38,728 nt of DNA from Streptomyces musisoli. Lineage in GTDB: Bacteria > Actinomycetota > Actinomycetes > Streptomycetales > Streptomycetaceae. The notes beneath the pieces were generated by a model, which saw nothing but the letters and a program-made list of their open reading frames with translations, did no database searches and was not told where the DNA came from. Below, piece after piece: positions 16,598-38,500 of this stretch; positions within the stretch are counted from its first letter, which is position 1; each line of letters starts with the position of its first letter. The DNA lies in contig NZ_JAERRH010000034.1 in the NCBI RefSeq assembly GCF_016741855.1, forward strand, positions 1-38,728. The letters run 5' to 3'. The translations under genes were made by a program, and so were the position numbers.

Positions 16598-18120
16598 ACG
16601 GTCAACCGACAGCGCAGGCCCGCACCGACGCCCGGCTGCACGACCTGCTCGACGAGGCCACCACCGAGCGCCCCGACGCCCCGGCGGTCGCCGACGGCAC
16701 GGGCCGCTGGACCTACCGGGAACTCGCCGCCCACAGCCACGCCGTCGACGCCTGGCTGGAGGAGAACGGCATCGGCCACTGCGACCGGGTCCTCGTCCAG
16801 CTGCCCAGCATCCGCGAACTGGTCGCGCTGCTGTACGGCACCGCCCGCCGCGGCGCCGTCCTGGTCCCCGTCAACACCGGCATGAAGGACTTCCACCTGC
16901 GGGCGGTCGTCGAGAACGCCGAGCCCTCGCTGATCGTCGTCGGCGACCCCGCCGTCGACCGGATCGCCGCCCTCGCCGACGGAGTCCCGGTCCGCGGCCT
17001 CGGCGGGGTGTGGCAGCAGATCACCGCCCTGCGCGTGCGGGGGGCCCGCTCCGGCGGCGCCGAGGTCGGCCCCGATGACATCGCCGTCCTCGTCTACACC
17101 TCCGGCTCGACCGCCGCCCCGAAGGCGGTGATCTGCCCGCACGGCCGGATGGTCTTCGCCACCGAGGCCATCAACCTGGAACTCGGCTACCGCCCCGACG
17201 ACGTGGTCCTGTGCCGCTTCCCCATCTCCTGGGACTACGGCCTGTACAAGGTGCTGCTCACCGCGGCCGGACGCAGCGAGATCGTGCTCGCCGACGGCGA
17301 GTCCGACCTGGTCCTGCTGCGCCGCATCCGGGAGACCGGTGCCACCGTCGTGCCGATCGTGCCGTCCCTGGCCACCATGATCTGCACGCTCGCGGAACGC
17401 GAACCGAGCCGGGAGTCCCGGGTCCGCATGTTCACCAACACCGGTGCCGCGCTGCCGAAGACCACCGCCGACGGGCTGCGCACGGCGTTCCCCGGCGCGG
17501 AGGTGGTCATCCAGTTCGGACAGACCGAGTGCAAGCGCGTCTCCGTGCTGCCGCCCGCCTTCCAGGACGCCAAACCCGACTCGGTCGGCCGCCCGCTGCC
17601 CGGCACCCGCGCCTTCGTCGTGGACGACGACGGCCAGGCGCTGCCGCCCTGGCAGACCGGCGAGATCGTGGTCGAGGGCTCGCACGTCATGCCCGGCTAC
17701 TGGCGGGCGCCGCAGCAGACCGCGCACGCCTTCCGCCCCGCCCCCGACGGCGGACTCAGGCTGCACACCGGCGACTTCGGCCACGTCGACGAGGACGGCT
17801 TCCTGTACTACGAGGGCCGCCGCGACGACATGTTCAAACACAAGGGCGTGCGCATGAGCACCACCGAGATCGAGGCCGCCGCCACCGACGTCCCCGGCGT
17901 CCGCGCCGCCGCCGTGCTGCCACCCGCCGAGGGCCGCGACCTCGCCGTGTTCGCCGAGGGCGACATCGACCCGCACACCCTGCTGAAGGAACTGTCGCTG
18001 CGGCTGGAACCAGCGAAGGTGCCCGGCACGAGCCGTGTCGTGGGCGAGCTGCCGCTGACCGCGCACGGCAAGCACGACCGCAAGCGGCTCGCCCGCCTCC
18101 TGGAAGGAACCACCCCGTGA
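16594..18120 (+). CDS. vinN-like: 3-methylaspartate adenylation enzyme (VinN-like)
   Basis: A 508-residue ANL enzyme that should activate (2S,3S)-3-methylaspartate and load the free ACP. The P-loop is TSGSTAAPKA (169-178); the usual Gly-Arg after the threonine is Ala-Ala. SWDYGLYKV gives Asp214, and QTECKR gives Lys314 and Arg315. In the VinN structure, as I recall it, Asp230 binds the amino group and Lys330/Arg331 the carboxylate; the same residues occur here at a constant offset of 16, which is the best evidence for substrate. HTGDFGHVD and the C-terminal HGKHDRKRL lysine motif are present. It has four-base overlaps with both neighbours, so it is tightly coupled to the other adenylation enzyme and the decarboxylase. 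Confidence 0.93.
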   Translation: MNGQPTAQARTDARLHDLLDEATTERPDAPAVADGTGRWTYRELAAHSHAVDAWLEENGIGHCDRVLVQLPSIRELVALLYGTARRGAVLVPVNTGMKDFHLRAVVENAEPSLIVVGDPAVDRIAALADGVPVRGLGGVWQQITALRVRGARSGGAEVGPDDIAVLVYTSGSTAAPKAVICPHGRMVFATEAINLELGYRPDDVVLCRFPISWDYGLYKVLLTAAGRSEIVLADGESDLVLLRRIRETGATVVPIVPSLATMICTLAEREPSRESRVRMFTNTGAALPKTTADGLRTAFPGAEVVIQFGQTECKRVSVLPPAFQDAKPDSVGRPLPGTRAFVVDDDGQALPPWQTGEIVVEGSHVMPGYWRAPQQTAHAFRPAPDGGLRLHTGDFGHVDEDGFLYYEGRRDDMFKHKGVRMSTTEIEAAATDVPGVRAAAVLPPAEGRDLAVFAEGDIDPHTLLKELSLRLEPAKVPGTSRVVGELPLTAHGKHDRKRLARLLEGTTP

Positions 18121-19355
18121 CCGGCCCCACCCAGCTCGCCGAGCGCTTCGGCACCCCGTCCTACGTGTACGACCTGGACCGGGTGGCGGCCGCCCGCGAC
18201 GACCTGTTCGCCGCACTGCCCGACGGGATCGAGGTGTTCTACGCCGCCAAGGCCAACCCGCACCCCGAGCTGCTGCGCGAACTGCGCTCCGGCGGCGCCC
18301 ACGGCTGCCACGCCGAGATCAGCTCCGTGGGCGAACTCGACGCCGCCCTCCAGGCCGGCTTCCCCGGCGACCGGATCCTCTACACCGGCCCCGGCAAGAC
18401 CACCGGGGAACTGACCGAGGCGCTCACCCGCGGAGTCCGCCTGTTCTCCACGGAGTCCCTCGGCGACCTTTGCCGCGTCGGCCGGACCGCGCTGGAACTC
18501 GGCCTCACCGCCGACTGCCTGATCCGGGTCAACAACGCCATCGGCGCGGCCGCCACCAGCATCCGCATGACGGGCGTCCCCTCACAGTTCGGCTTCGACA
18601 GCGAGACCCTGCCCGGCCTCGCCGCCGAGCTGAAGGACGTACCCGGCACCCGCATCGCCGGACTGCACTTCTTCCCGCTCAGCAACGCCAAGGACGAGGC
18701 GAGCCTCATCGCCGAGTTCCGCCACACCCTGGCCACCGCCGCCATCCTCCAGGACGCCCTAGGCGTCACCTTCCGCCTCGTCGACATCGGCGGCGGGTTC
18801 GCCGCGCCGTACGCCGTGCAGGGCGAGCGGCCGGTCTACGCCGGGCTGCGCGACGCCCTCACCGAGGCGCTCGACGAGCACTTCCCCGGCTGGCGCGGCG
18901 GCGCCCCGCGGATCGCCTGCGAATCGGGCCGCTACCTCGTCGCCGACAGCGGCACCCTGGTCACCTCCGTCGTCAACGTCAAGGACAGCCGCGACGCCCG
19001 CTACGTCGTCCTCGACGCCGGCATCAACACCTTCGGCGGCATGTCCGGCCTCGGCCGCATCCTGCCCGTGTCCGTCGAACCGCACGAGTCGGCGGGCGCG
19101 AACGGCACGCCCGCGAACCTCGCCGGGCCGCTGTGCACCCCCGGCGACCTGCTCGGCCGGAACGTCCCGCTGCCCGAACCCGCACCCGGCGACCTGCTCA
19201 CCGTGCCCAACGCCGGCGCCTACGGCCCCACGGCCAGCCTGCTGATGTTCCTCGGCAGGCCGGCGCCCGCCGAGATCGTCGTCCGCGGCGCCGACCTGGT
19301 CTCCGTCTCCCGCATCGAGCACTCCCGAACCTACGAACACGGACAGGCCCTGTGA
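18117..19355 (+). CDS. vinO-like: PLP-dependent decarboxylase (VinO-like)
   Basis: A 412-residue fold-type III PLP enzyme of the ornithine/diaminopimelate decarboxylase family. The PLP lysine is in FYAAKANPH (Lys45), the phosphate loop is DIGGGFAAPY, CESGRYLVADSG follows, and the cross-dimer catalytic cysteine is in GPLCTPGD. By analogy with VinO it decarboxylates 3-methylaspartyl-ACP at the alpha-carbon to give 3-aminoisobutyryl-ACP. GTG 18117 overlaps the upstream stop (GTGA), and similarity begins at once (FGTPSYVYDLD); the frame is open further upstream only by chance. The stop overlaps the glutamate mutase small-subunit start by one base. Confidence 0.93.
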   Translation: MTGPTQLAERFGTPSYVYDLDRVAAARDDLFAALPDGIEVFYAAKANPHPELLRELRSGGAHGCHAEISSVGELDAALQAGFPGDRILYTGPGKTTGELTEALTRGVRLFSTESLGDLCRVGRTALELGLTADCLIRVNNAIGAAATSIRMTGVPSQFGFDSETLPGLAAELKDVPGTRIAGLHFFPLSNAKDEASLIAEFRHTLATAAILQDALGVTFRLVDIGGGFAAPYAVQGERPVYAGLRDALTEALDEHFPGWRGGAPRIACESGRYLVADSGTLVTSVVNVKDSRDARYVVLDAGINTFGGMSGLGRILPVSVEPHESAGANGTPANLAGPLCTPGDLLGRNVPLPEPAPGDLLTVPNAGAYGPTASLLMFLGRPAPAEIVVRGADLVSVSRIEHSRTYEHGQAL

Positions 19356-19807
19356 TGAGCCCCTTCCCGATCAGCCCCGCCCCCGGTGACCAGCCCGTCC
19401 TCGTGGCCGGCGGCATCTCCGACTCCCACACCTGGAACCTCGTCTACCTCCAGCTCCTCCTCGAGGAGCACGGGCACCGCGTGGTCAACCTGGGCCCCTG
19501 CGTCCCCGAGGACCTGCTCATCACCGAGGCACTCGCCCACCGTCCGGCGCTCATCGTGGTCAGCAGCGTCAACGGCCACGGCTACCACGACGGCATGCGG
19601 ACCGTCACCCGGCTGCGCGAACACCCCGGACTCGCCGCCGTGCCCGCCGTCATCGGCGGCAAGCTCGGCATCGCCGGCCCCTGCGGCAGCGACGAGGTGG
19701 CAGCGCTGCGCGCCGCCGGTTACGACGCGGTGTTCGACGACAGCGCCGAGGGCGTGGCCGCGTTCCGGCGGATGCTCGCGACGCTGCCGCAGCGGGCCCT
19801 GGTGTGA
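19355..19807 (+). CDS. vinH-like: Glutamate (methylaspartate) mutase small, B12-binding subunit
   Basis: A 150-residue cobalamin-binding domain protein (GlmS/MutS). The base-off/His-on motif region is DSHTWN near residues 23-28, where classic sequences have DxHxxG; the histidine that ligates cobalt is kept. SSVNGHGYHDG and VIGGKLG match the later B12-binding loops. Together with the large subunit it rearranges L-glutamate to (2S,3S)-3-methylaspartate by a radical mechanism. ATG 19355 overlaps the decarboxylase stop (TGATG). The gene overlaps the large subunit by four bases, as expected for obligate partners. Confidence 0.94.
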   Translation: MSPFPISPAPGDQPVLVAGGISDSHTWNLVYLQLLLEEHGHRVVNLGPCVPEDLLITEALAHRPALIVVSSVNGHGYHDGMRTVTRLREHPGLAAVPAVIGGKLGIAGPCGSDEVAALRAAGYDAVFDDSAEGVAAFRRMLATLPQRALV

Positions 19808-21084
19808 CCGGCGTCGGGTTCGGCGCGTTCGTGCGCCGGGCTCACGACGCCGGCCGTCTGGTGGTCCAGCCCCGGATGGGCATGAGCAGCCCGGAGCTGA
19901 TGCGGGCCGGGCTGCTCGCCACCCGGAACGCCACGGCGACCACCGTCGGCACGATCACCCTGGACAGCTACACCCGGGTCGGTGACCTGGAGTCGGCCCA
20001 ACTGGCCGTCCTGGAGGGCGTCGCCCTCAACGGCTACCCGATCGTGAGCCACGAGACGGCCACCACCCTGCGGGTGCTCGACGGGATCCACGGCGCCGGC
20101 TTCCCGGTACAGGTCCGGCACGGCTCGGCCGCGCCGCAGCACATCTTCCGGGCGCTGATGTCCGTGGGCCTCGACGCCTCCGAGGGCGGCCCGGTCTCCT
20201 ACTGCCTGCCCTACGGCCGGGTCCCGCTGCGCGAGTCCGTCGCCCACTGGGCCGCCTCCTGCGAACTCCTCGCCGGCCTGCGCGAGTCGGGCGCCGAACC
20301 GCACCTGGAGACCTTCGGCGGCTGCGTCCTCGGCCAGCTCTGCCCGCCCAGTCTGCTCGTCGCCGTCAGTTTCCTGGAGGCCCTCTTCTTCCGCCGGCAC
20401 GGCATCCGGAGCATTTCGCTGAGCTACGCCCAGCAGACCGATCCGGGGCAGGACGCCGAAGCCGTGGCCGCGTTGCGCAGCCTGTGCGCACGGTACCTGC
20501 CGGACACCGAATGGCATGTCGTCGTCTACGCCTACATGGGGCTGTATCCGGAAACGGAAGAGGGCGCCTACCGGCTGCTCGGGAAAGCGGCCGAACTCGC
20601 CGTCGCCAGCGGCTCCGAACGGCTCATTGTGAAAACCGTCGCGGAATCCCGCCGTATTCCGACCGTGGCCGAGAACGTCGCCGCCCTCGAATACGCGGCC
20701 ACGGTCGCCGGGCGGACCGCGCGCGCCCCGCTGGAGGGCACCGGCACCCAGACCTACGCCGAGGCATCGGCACTGGTGAACGCGGTACTGGAGCTGGACG
20801 ACGACCTCGGCGCGGCCCTGCTGACGGCGTTCGCCGAAGGACGTCTCGACGTTCCCTACTGTCTGCATCCGGACAACGCCGGATTCAGCCGGAGTTATAT
20901 CGACGCGGACGGCCGGCTGCGCTGGGCCGACATCGGAAAGATGCCGCTGAACGGTATCGCCGACGTACGCCCCGCCCAGGGCATCACCTCCGCGGGTCTG
21001 CTCGAATCCCTGTCCTACGTGCGCCGTTCCTACGACCGGTACGGCCCCGAGGACACGCGGGCCGCCGAACCCGCCCGCCCCTAG
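19804..21084 (+). CDS. vinI-like: Glutamate (methylaspartate) mutase large, catalytic subunit
   Basis: A 426-residue TIM-barrel subunit (GlmE/MutE). Family landmarks are LDSYTR (Arg58), QVRHGS (Arg105), GGPVSYCLPYGR (Arg139), and the C-terminal DIGKMPLNG; arginines in these motifs are likely to bind the two carboxylates of glutamate. It supplies 3-methylaspartate for the adenylation enzyme encoded upstream and needs adenosylcobalamin bound by the small subunit. GTG 19804 overlaps the previous stop. It is the last gene of the starter operon. Its TAG stop codon (21082-21084) lies inside the direct-repeat element of the PKS promoter, so termination of this gene and control of the next share the same DNA. 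Confidence 0.95.
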   Translation: MTGVGFGAFVRRAHDAGRLVVQPRMGMSSPELMRAGLLATRNATATTVGTITLDSYTRVGDLESAQLAVLEGVALNGYPIVSHETATTLRVLDGIHGAGFPVQVRHGSAAPQHIFRALMSVGLDASEGGPVSYCLPYGRVPLRESVAHWAASCELLAGLRESGAEPHLETFGGCVLGQLCPPSLLVAVSFLEALFFRRHGIRSISLSYAQQTDPGQDAEAVAALRSLCARYLPDTEWHVVVYAYMGLYPETEEGAYRLLGKAAELAVASGSERLIVKTVAESRRIPTVAENVAALEYAATVAGRTARAPLEGTGTQTYAEASALVNAVLELDDDLGAALLTAFAEGRLDVPYCLHPDNAGFSRSYIDADGRLRWADIGKMPLNGIADVRPAQGITSAGLLESLSYVRRSYDRYGPEDTRAAEPARP

Positions 21085-21126
21085 GGGTGGTTAAGGGTGT
21101 GGCCTTTCAGGGGCCGTCACTACGGT
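21081..21126 (+). promoter_or_regulatory. Putative activator site and -10 for the first PKS gene
   Basis: CTAGGGGTGGTTAAGGGT (21081-21098) matches the starter-operon element at 16 of 18 positions. It is followed after exactly 22 bp by TACGGT (21121-21126). The PKS GTG start is 23 bp beyond the -10, leaving a short leader that includes GGTGAGG. The first bases overlap the stop codon of the glutamate mutase gene. Confidence 0.68.
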
Positions 21127-21149
21127 GTGGAAAAAGGTGAGGAAAACCG

Positions 21150-32390
<11,241 letters not shown>

Positions 32391-32503
32391 CCCCGCCCCG
32401 GTGTCGGACGACGCGCCGCGTCCGGCACCGGGTCACCCCGTCCCCCGGCGCACCCTCCACCGCGTCACCAGCGCCGCCGAGCCAGCAGGGAGCGACACCG
32501 ACC

Positions 32504-35500
32504 GTGGACACATCCGTCGAGCAGATCGTCGAGGCGCTGCGCGAGTCATTGCTCGAGAACGAGCGGCTGCGCCGGCAGAACGACGAGATCACCGAGGCGG
32601 CGCAGGAGCCCGTCGCGATCGTCGCCATGAGCTGCCGCTACCCCGGCGGCGTCAGCACACCCGAGCAGCTGTGGCAGCTGGTCGACGCCGGCACGGACGC
32701 CGTCGGCGACTTCCCCGCCGACCGCGGCTGGGACGTCGAGGGCATCTACGACCCCGACCCCGACGCCCCCGGCAGGACCCATGTGCGCGAGGGCGGATTC
32801 CTGTACGACGCCCCGCAGTTCGACCCCGGCTTCTTCGGCATCAGCCCGCGCGAGGCCGTCGCGATGGACCCGCAGCAGCGACTGCTGCTGGAGACCGCCT
32901 GGGAGGCGTTCGAACGCGCCGGGATCGACCCGCACACCCTCAACGGCAGCCGCACCGGCATCTACGCCGGCGTCATGTACCACGACTACGGCAGCTGGCT
33001 CACCGAGGTGCCGGAAGGCGTGGAAGGCTACCTCGGCAACGGCAACCTGGGCAGCGTCGCCTCCGGACGCGTCTCCTACGTCCTCGGCCTGGAGGGGCCC
33101 GCCGTCACTGTCGACACCGCCTGCTCCTCCTCGCTCGTCGCCCTCCACCTCGCGGTGCAGGCACTGCGCACGGGCGAGTGCGGCCTGGCCCTCGCGGGGG
33201 GTGTCACGGTGATGTCCACACCCGACACCTTCATCGACTTCTCCCGCCAGCGGGGCCTCGCCCTGGACGGCCGCTGCAAGTCGTTCGCCGAGGGCGCCGA
33301 TGGAACCGGCTGGGGCGAGGGCGCCGGCCTCCTCCTGCTCGAACGGCTCGGCGACGCACGGCGCAACGGCCACCCGGTGCTCGCCGTGGTGCGCGGCACC
33401 GCCGTCAACCAGGACGGCGCCTCCAACGGCCTCACCGCCCCCAACGGCCCCTCGCAGCAGCGCGTCATCCGCGCCGCCCTCGCCGACGCCCGCCTGCGGC
33501 CCCACCAGGTGCACGCCGTCGAGGCCCACGGCACCGGTACCCCCCTCGGCGACCCGATCGAGGCACAGGCCCTGCTGGCCACCTACGGCCAGGACCGCGA
33601 GGAACCGCTGTGGCTCGGCTCGGTCAAGTCCAACATCGGGCACACCCAGGCCGCCGCGGGAGTCGCCGGCGTCATCAAGATGGTGATGGCCATGCGGCAC
33701 GGCCGGCTGCCCAGGACCCTGCACGCCGAGCGCCCCACCTCCCGGGTGGACTGGGCGGCAGGCGCCGTGGAACTGCTCACCGAGGCCCGTGACTGGCCCG
33801 CTGCGGGCGAGCCCCGTCGCGCCGCCGTGTCCTCCTTCGGCATCAGCGGCACCAACGCCCACGTCATCGTCGAGGCCGCCCCCGACTCCGAGGCACGGAC
33901 GGCGGATCCCTCCTGGACCGGTCCGCTTCCTCTGGTGCTGTCCGGCAAGGGCGACCAGGGCCTCGCCGCCCAGGCCCGCCGGCTCCTCGACCACCTCACC
34001 ACCGCCACCGCCCCGGTCCCCGACATCGCCCACACGCTCGCCACGGGACGCGCCGCACTGGACGAGCGGGCGGTCGTCACCGGCACCGGCCTGCCCGCGC
34101 TCACCGCGGGCCTCACCGCACTCGCCGAGGGCGGGGCCGCGCCGAACGTGGTGCGCGGCAGGCCCGCGGGGGAGTCCCGCATCGCCTTCGTCTTCCCCGG
34201 CCAGGGCTCCCAGTGGGCCGGCATGGCCGCCGATCTGCTCGACACCTCACCCGTGTTCGCCGCGCGCATGGCCGACTGTGCCGCGGCCCTCGCGCCCGTC
34301 ACCGACTGGGACCTCGTCGAGACCGTGCGGGCGCGGCAACCGCTGGAGCGGGTGGACGTCGTCCAGCCCGTGCTGTGGGCGATCATGGTGTCCCTCGCCG
34401 AGGTGTGGCGCGTACACGGGGTCCGGCCGGCCGCCGTCATCGGCCACTCCCAGGGCGAGATCGCCGCGGCCTGCGTGGCCGGCGCGCTCTCCCTCGCCGA
34501 CGGCGCCCGCATCGTGGCCCTGCGCAGCCGCGCCATCGCCCACGGACTCTCCGGCCGCGGCGGCATGATGTCGGTGGCCCTGCCCGAGACCCGGGTGCGC
34601 GACCTCGTCGCGGGCTACGACGGCCGGGTCCAGGTGGCCGCCGTCAACGGCGCCTCCTCCGTGGTGCTGTCCGGCGACGCCGACGCCCTCGACGAACTCC
34701 GCGACACGATCGTCGCGGGCGGCGGCCGCGCCAAGCGGCTCCCGGTGGACTACGCCTCGCACAGCGCCCACGTCGAGTCGATCCGGGAACGGCTGCTCGC
34801 CGACCTGGCGGATGTCCGGGCCCGGCCCGCCGAGGTGCCGTTCTACTCCACCGTCACCGGCGCCCGGCTCGACACCACCGGCCTGGACGCCGGCTACTGG
34901 TACACGAACCTGCGGCAGAGCGTGCTGTTCGAGCCGGCCACCCGCACCCTGCTGGACGCCGGGTACGGGGTGTTCGTCGAGTGCAGCCCCCACCCGGTGC
35001 TCCTGCACAGCATCGAGGAGACCGCCGACGCCGCGGGCACCGGCATCACCGGCCTCGGCTCGCTCCAGCGCGACAACGGCGGCCCCGAACGCTTCCTGGC
35101 CGCCCTGGGCGAAGCCTTCGTCTCAGGCGTCCCGGTCGACTGGTCGGCCGTCTTCGACGGCATGCCCGTACGCCACGCCGACCTGCCCACCTACGCCTTC
35201 CAGCGCGAGCGCCACTGGCTCGGCCGGTCCACCGGCACCGGCGACGTCACGGCCGCCGGGCTCAGGGCCACCGGCCACCCGCTGCTGGGTGCCGCCGTGC
35301 AGGTCGCCGAGGGCGGCACCCTGTTCACCGGCCGCCTCTCCACCGCCACCCACCCATGGCTGGCCGATCACGCCGTGGCCGGCACCACCCTGCTGCCCGG
35401 CACCGCCCTCGTCGAGCTGGTGCTGGGCGCCGGCCACGACCTCGGCTGCGGACACCTCGCCGAACTCACGCTCCAGGCCCCGCTGGTGCTGCCCGGTCGT

Positions 35501-38500
35501 GGCGCGGTCCAGCTGCAACTGCGTGTGGCCGCCGCCGACGCCACCGGACACCGCGCGCTGACCGTCCACTCCCGCCCCGAGGGTGCCGACGACACCGCCT
35601 GGACCCCGCACGCCACCGGCCTGCTCGCCCCGCAGACCACCCCGCCCGCGTTCGACCTCACGGCCTGGCCGCCCCGGGACGCCGAGCCCGTGCCGGTCGA
35701 GGACGCCTACGCCGAGCTGGCCGGACTCGGCTACACCTACGGGCCGGCCTTCCAGGGCCTGCGCGCCGCCTGGCGACGCGGTGACGAGACCTTCGCCGAG
35801 GTCGAACTGCCCGTCGACGCGGACAGGTTCGCCCTGCACCCGGCCCTGTTCGACGCCGCACTGCACGCCGACGGCCTCGGCACCGACGCCCAGGACACCG
35901 CCCGGCTGCCCTTCTCCTGGACCGGCGTCTCGCTGCACGCGGCCGGGGCCACCGCCCTGCGCGTCCGCCTGCACGGCGGCGAGACCCTGTCCCTCCAGCT
36001 GGCCGACCCCACCGGCGCCCCGGTCGCCGAGGTCGAGGCCCTGGTCTCCCGGCCGGCCGACCCGGCCGCGCTCGACGCCGGTGCCCGCGTCGACGACCTC
36101 TACCGGCTGGACTGGCCGGCGCTGCCCGTGCCCGGTGCTCCCGCACCCGAGTACGCCGTCCTGGACGAGCGCGGCCCGGCCGCGCTGGACACCGTGCCCG
36201 CGTGGGCGGTGCTCCCGGTCCAGGACGCCGACGATCCGCTCGGCGGCTCCCGCCGGGCGGCCGGGACGGTCCTGTCCGTCGTACGGGACTGGCTGGCCGA
36301 GGAACGCACGGCCGACGCACGGCTGTTGGTGCTCACCCGGGGTGCCGTGACGGTGGGGGAGGAGGACGTCACCGACCTGGCGGGCGCCGCCGTGTGGGGC
36401 CTGGTCCGGGCCGCCCAGGGCGAACATCCGGGACGGTTCGTACTCGTGGACGTCGACGGTGGTGACGCCGGTGCCGTGGCGGCCGGTGCCGTGGACCGTG
36501 ACCGCGGTGGGGCCGGTGCCGGGTCGGCTGGTGACGCGGTTCGCCGTGAGGCCGGTGCCGTGGATCGTGATCTTGAGGCAGATGCCGTGACGGCCGGGGC
36601 CGTTGACGGCGACCGTGGTGACGCCGGTGCCGTGGATCGTGATCGTGGTGGGGCCGGTACCGGGGATCGCGACCGGGGTGACGCCGCTGCCGCGGTGGCC
36701 GCCGCCGTGGCGAGCGGTGAACCCCAACTCGCCCTGCGCGACGGGACGGTGCACGTGCCCCGGCTGGCCCGGGCCGCGGCGCGGGACCAGGTGCCGTCGC
36801 TCGACCCGGACGGCACCGTGCTGATCACCGGCGGCACCGGTGTGCTGGGTGCCCTCGTCGCCCGGCACCTGGTCGCCGCGCACGGCGTACGCCGCCTGGT
36901 GCTGGCCGGGCGCAGCGGCACCGCCGCCGACGACTTCGCCGATCTGGACGCGGAGATCGTCGTGGCCCGCTGCGACGCCGCCGACCGCGGGCAACTGGCC
37001 CGCCTCCTCGCCGAGACGCCGTCCGGGCACCCGTTGACCGCGGTCGTGCACCTCGCCGGCGTCCTCGACGACGGACTGGTGACCGACCAGACCCCCGAGC
37101 GCCTGGACGCCGTGCTGCGCCCCAAGGCCGACGCCGCCTGGCACCTGCACGAGCTGACGCGTGATCTCGGCCTCGCCGCGTTCGTGCTGTTCTCCTCCGC
37201 CGCCGGCACGGTCGACGGCGCCGGACAGTCCGGCTATGCCGCCGCCAACGCCTTCCTCGACGCGCTCGCCGCCCACCGCAGGCACCACGGACTGCCCGCG
37301 CACTCGCTGGCCTGGGGCTTCTGGGAACAGCGCACCGGACTGACCGCACACCTCACCGACGCCGACGTGGCACACATGGCGCGTGCCGGCGTCCGCCCCC
37401 TGCCCACCGAACAGGGCCTGCGCCTGCTCGACGCCGCCCTGAGCGCCGACGAGCCGCTGCTGCTCCCGGTCGGCCTCGACCTGGCCGCGCTGCGCCGCGC
37501 CGACGACGTCCCGGCCGTGCTGCGCGGTCTGGTGCCCGCCCGCGCCCGCCGCACCGCGGCCTCCCGCACCGACTCCTCGTCGCCCGCCGACCGGCTGGCC
37601 GCCCTCGGTCCCGCCGAACGCGACACGGCCCTACTGGAACTCGTCCGCACCCATGTCGCCGCGGTGCTCGGGCACGGAAGCGACATGGCGCTCGATCCGC
37701 GCCGCTCCTTCCGCGAGTTGGGCTTCGACTCGCTGACGGCGGTGGAACTGCGCAACCGGCTCGGCAACGCCGTCGGCCTGCGCCTGCCGGCCACCCTCGT
37801 CTTCGACTACCCGGACGCGGGCGCGCTCGTGGCATACCTGCGGACGGAACTCTTCGGCGCGCAGGCAGAGATCGCCACCGAGGTCGCCGCCGAAGCCGCC
37901 GCCGAGGCTGCCGTGCGGGAAGCGGACGAGCCGGTCGCCATCGTCGCCATGGCCTGCCGCTACCCCGGCGCCGTCGACACGCCCGAGGAGCTGTGGCGGC
38001 TGCTGGCCGAGGGCCGCGACGGCATCGGCGCCTTCCCCACCGACCGCGGCTGGGACCTGGACGGCCTGTACGACCCGGAGCCGGGCAAGGCCGGCCACTC
38101 CTCCACCCGGTCGGGCGGATTCCTGTACGACGCCGCCGACTTCGACCCCGACTTCTTCGGCATCGGCCCCCGCGAGGCCCTGGCCATGGACCCGCAGCAG
38201 CGGCTGCTGCTGGAGACCTCCTGGGAGGCGCTGGAGCGGGCCGGTATCGACCCGCACGCCGTACGCGGCAGCCGCACCGGTGTCTTCGCCGGCGTCATGT
38301 ACCACGACTACGGCAGCAGGCTGCGCCGGGTTCCCGAGTCCGTCCGCGACCACCTCGGCAACGGCAGCCTCGGCAGTGTGGCCTCCGGTCGGGTGGCCTA
38401 CGCCCTCGGCCTGGAGGGCCCGACCCTCACCGTTGACACGGCGTGCTCGTCGTCGCTGGTGGCGCTGCACCTGGCCGCGCAGGCGCTGCGGCAGGGCGAG

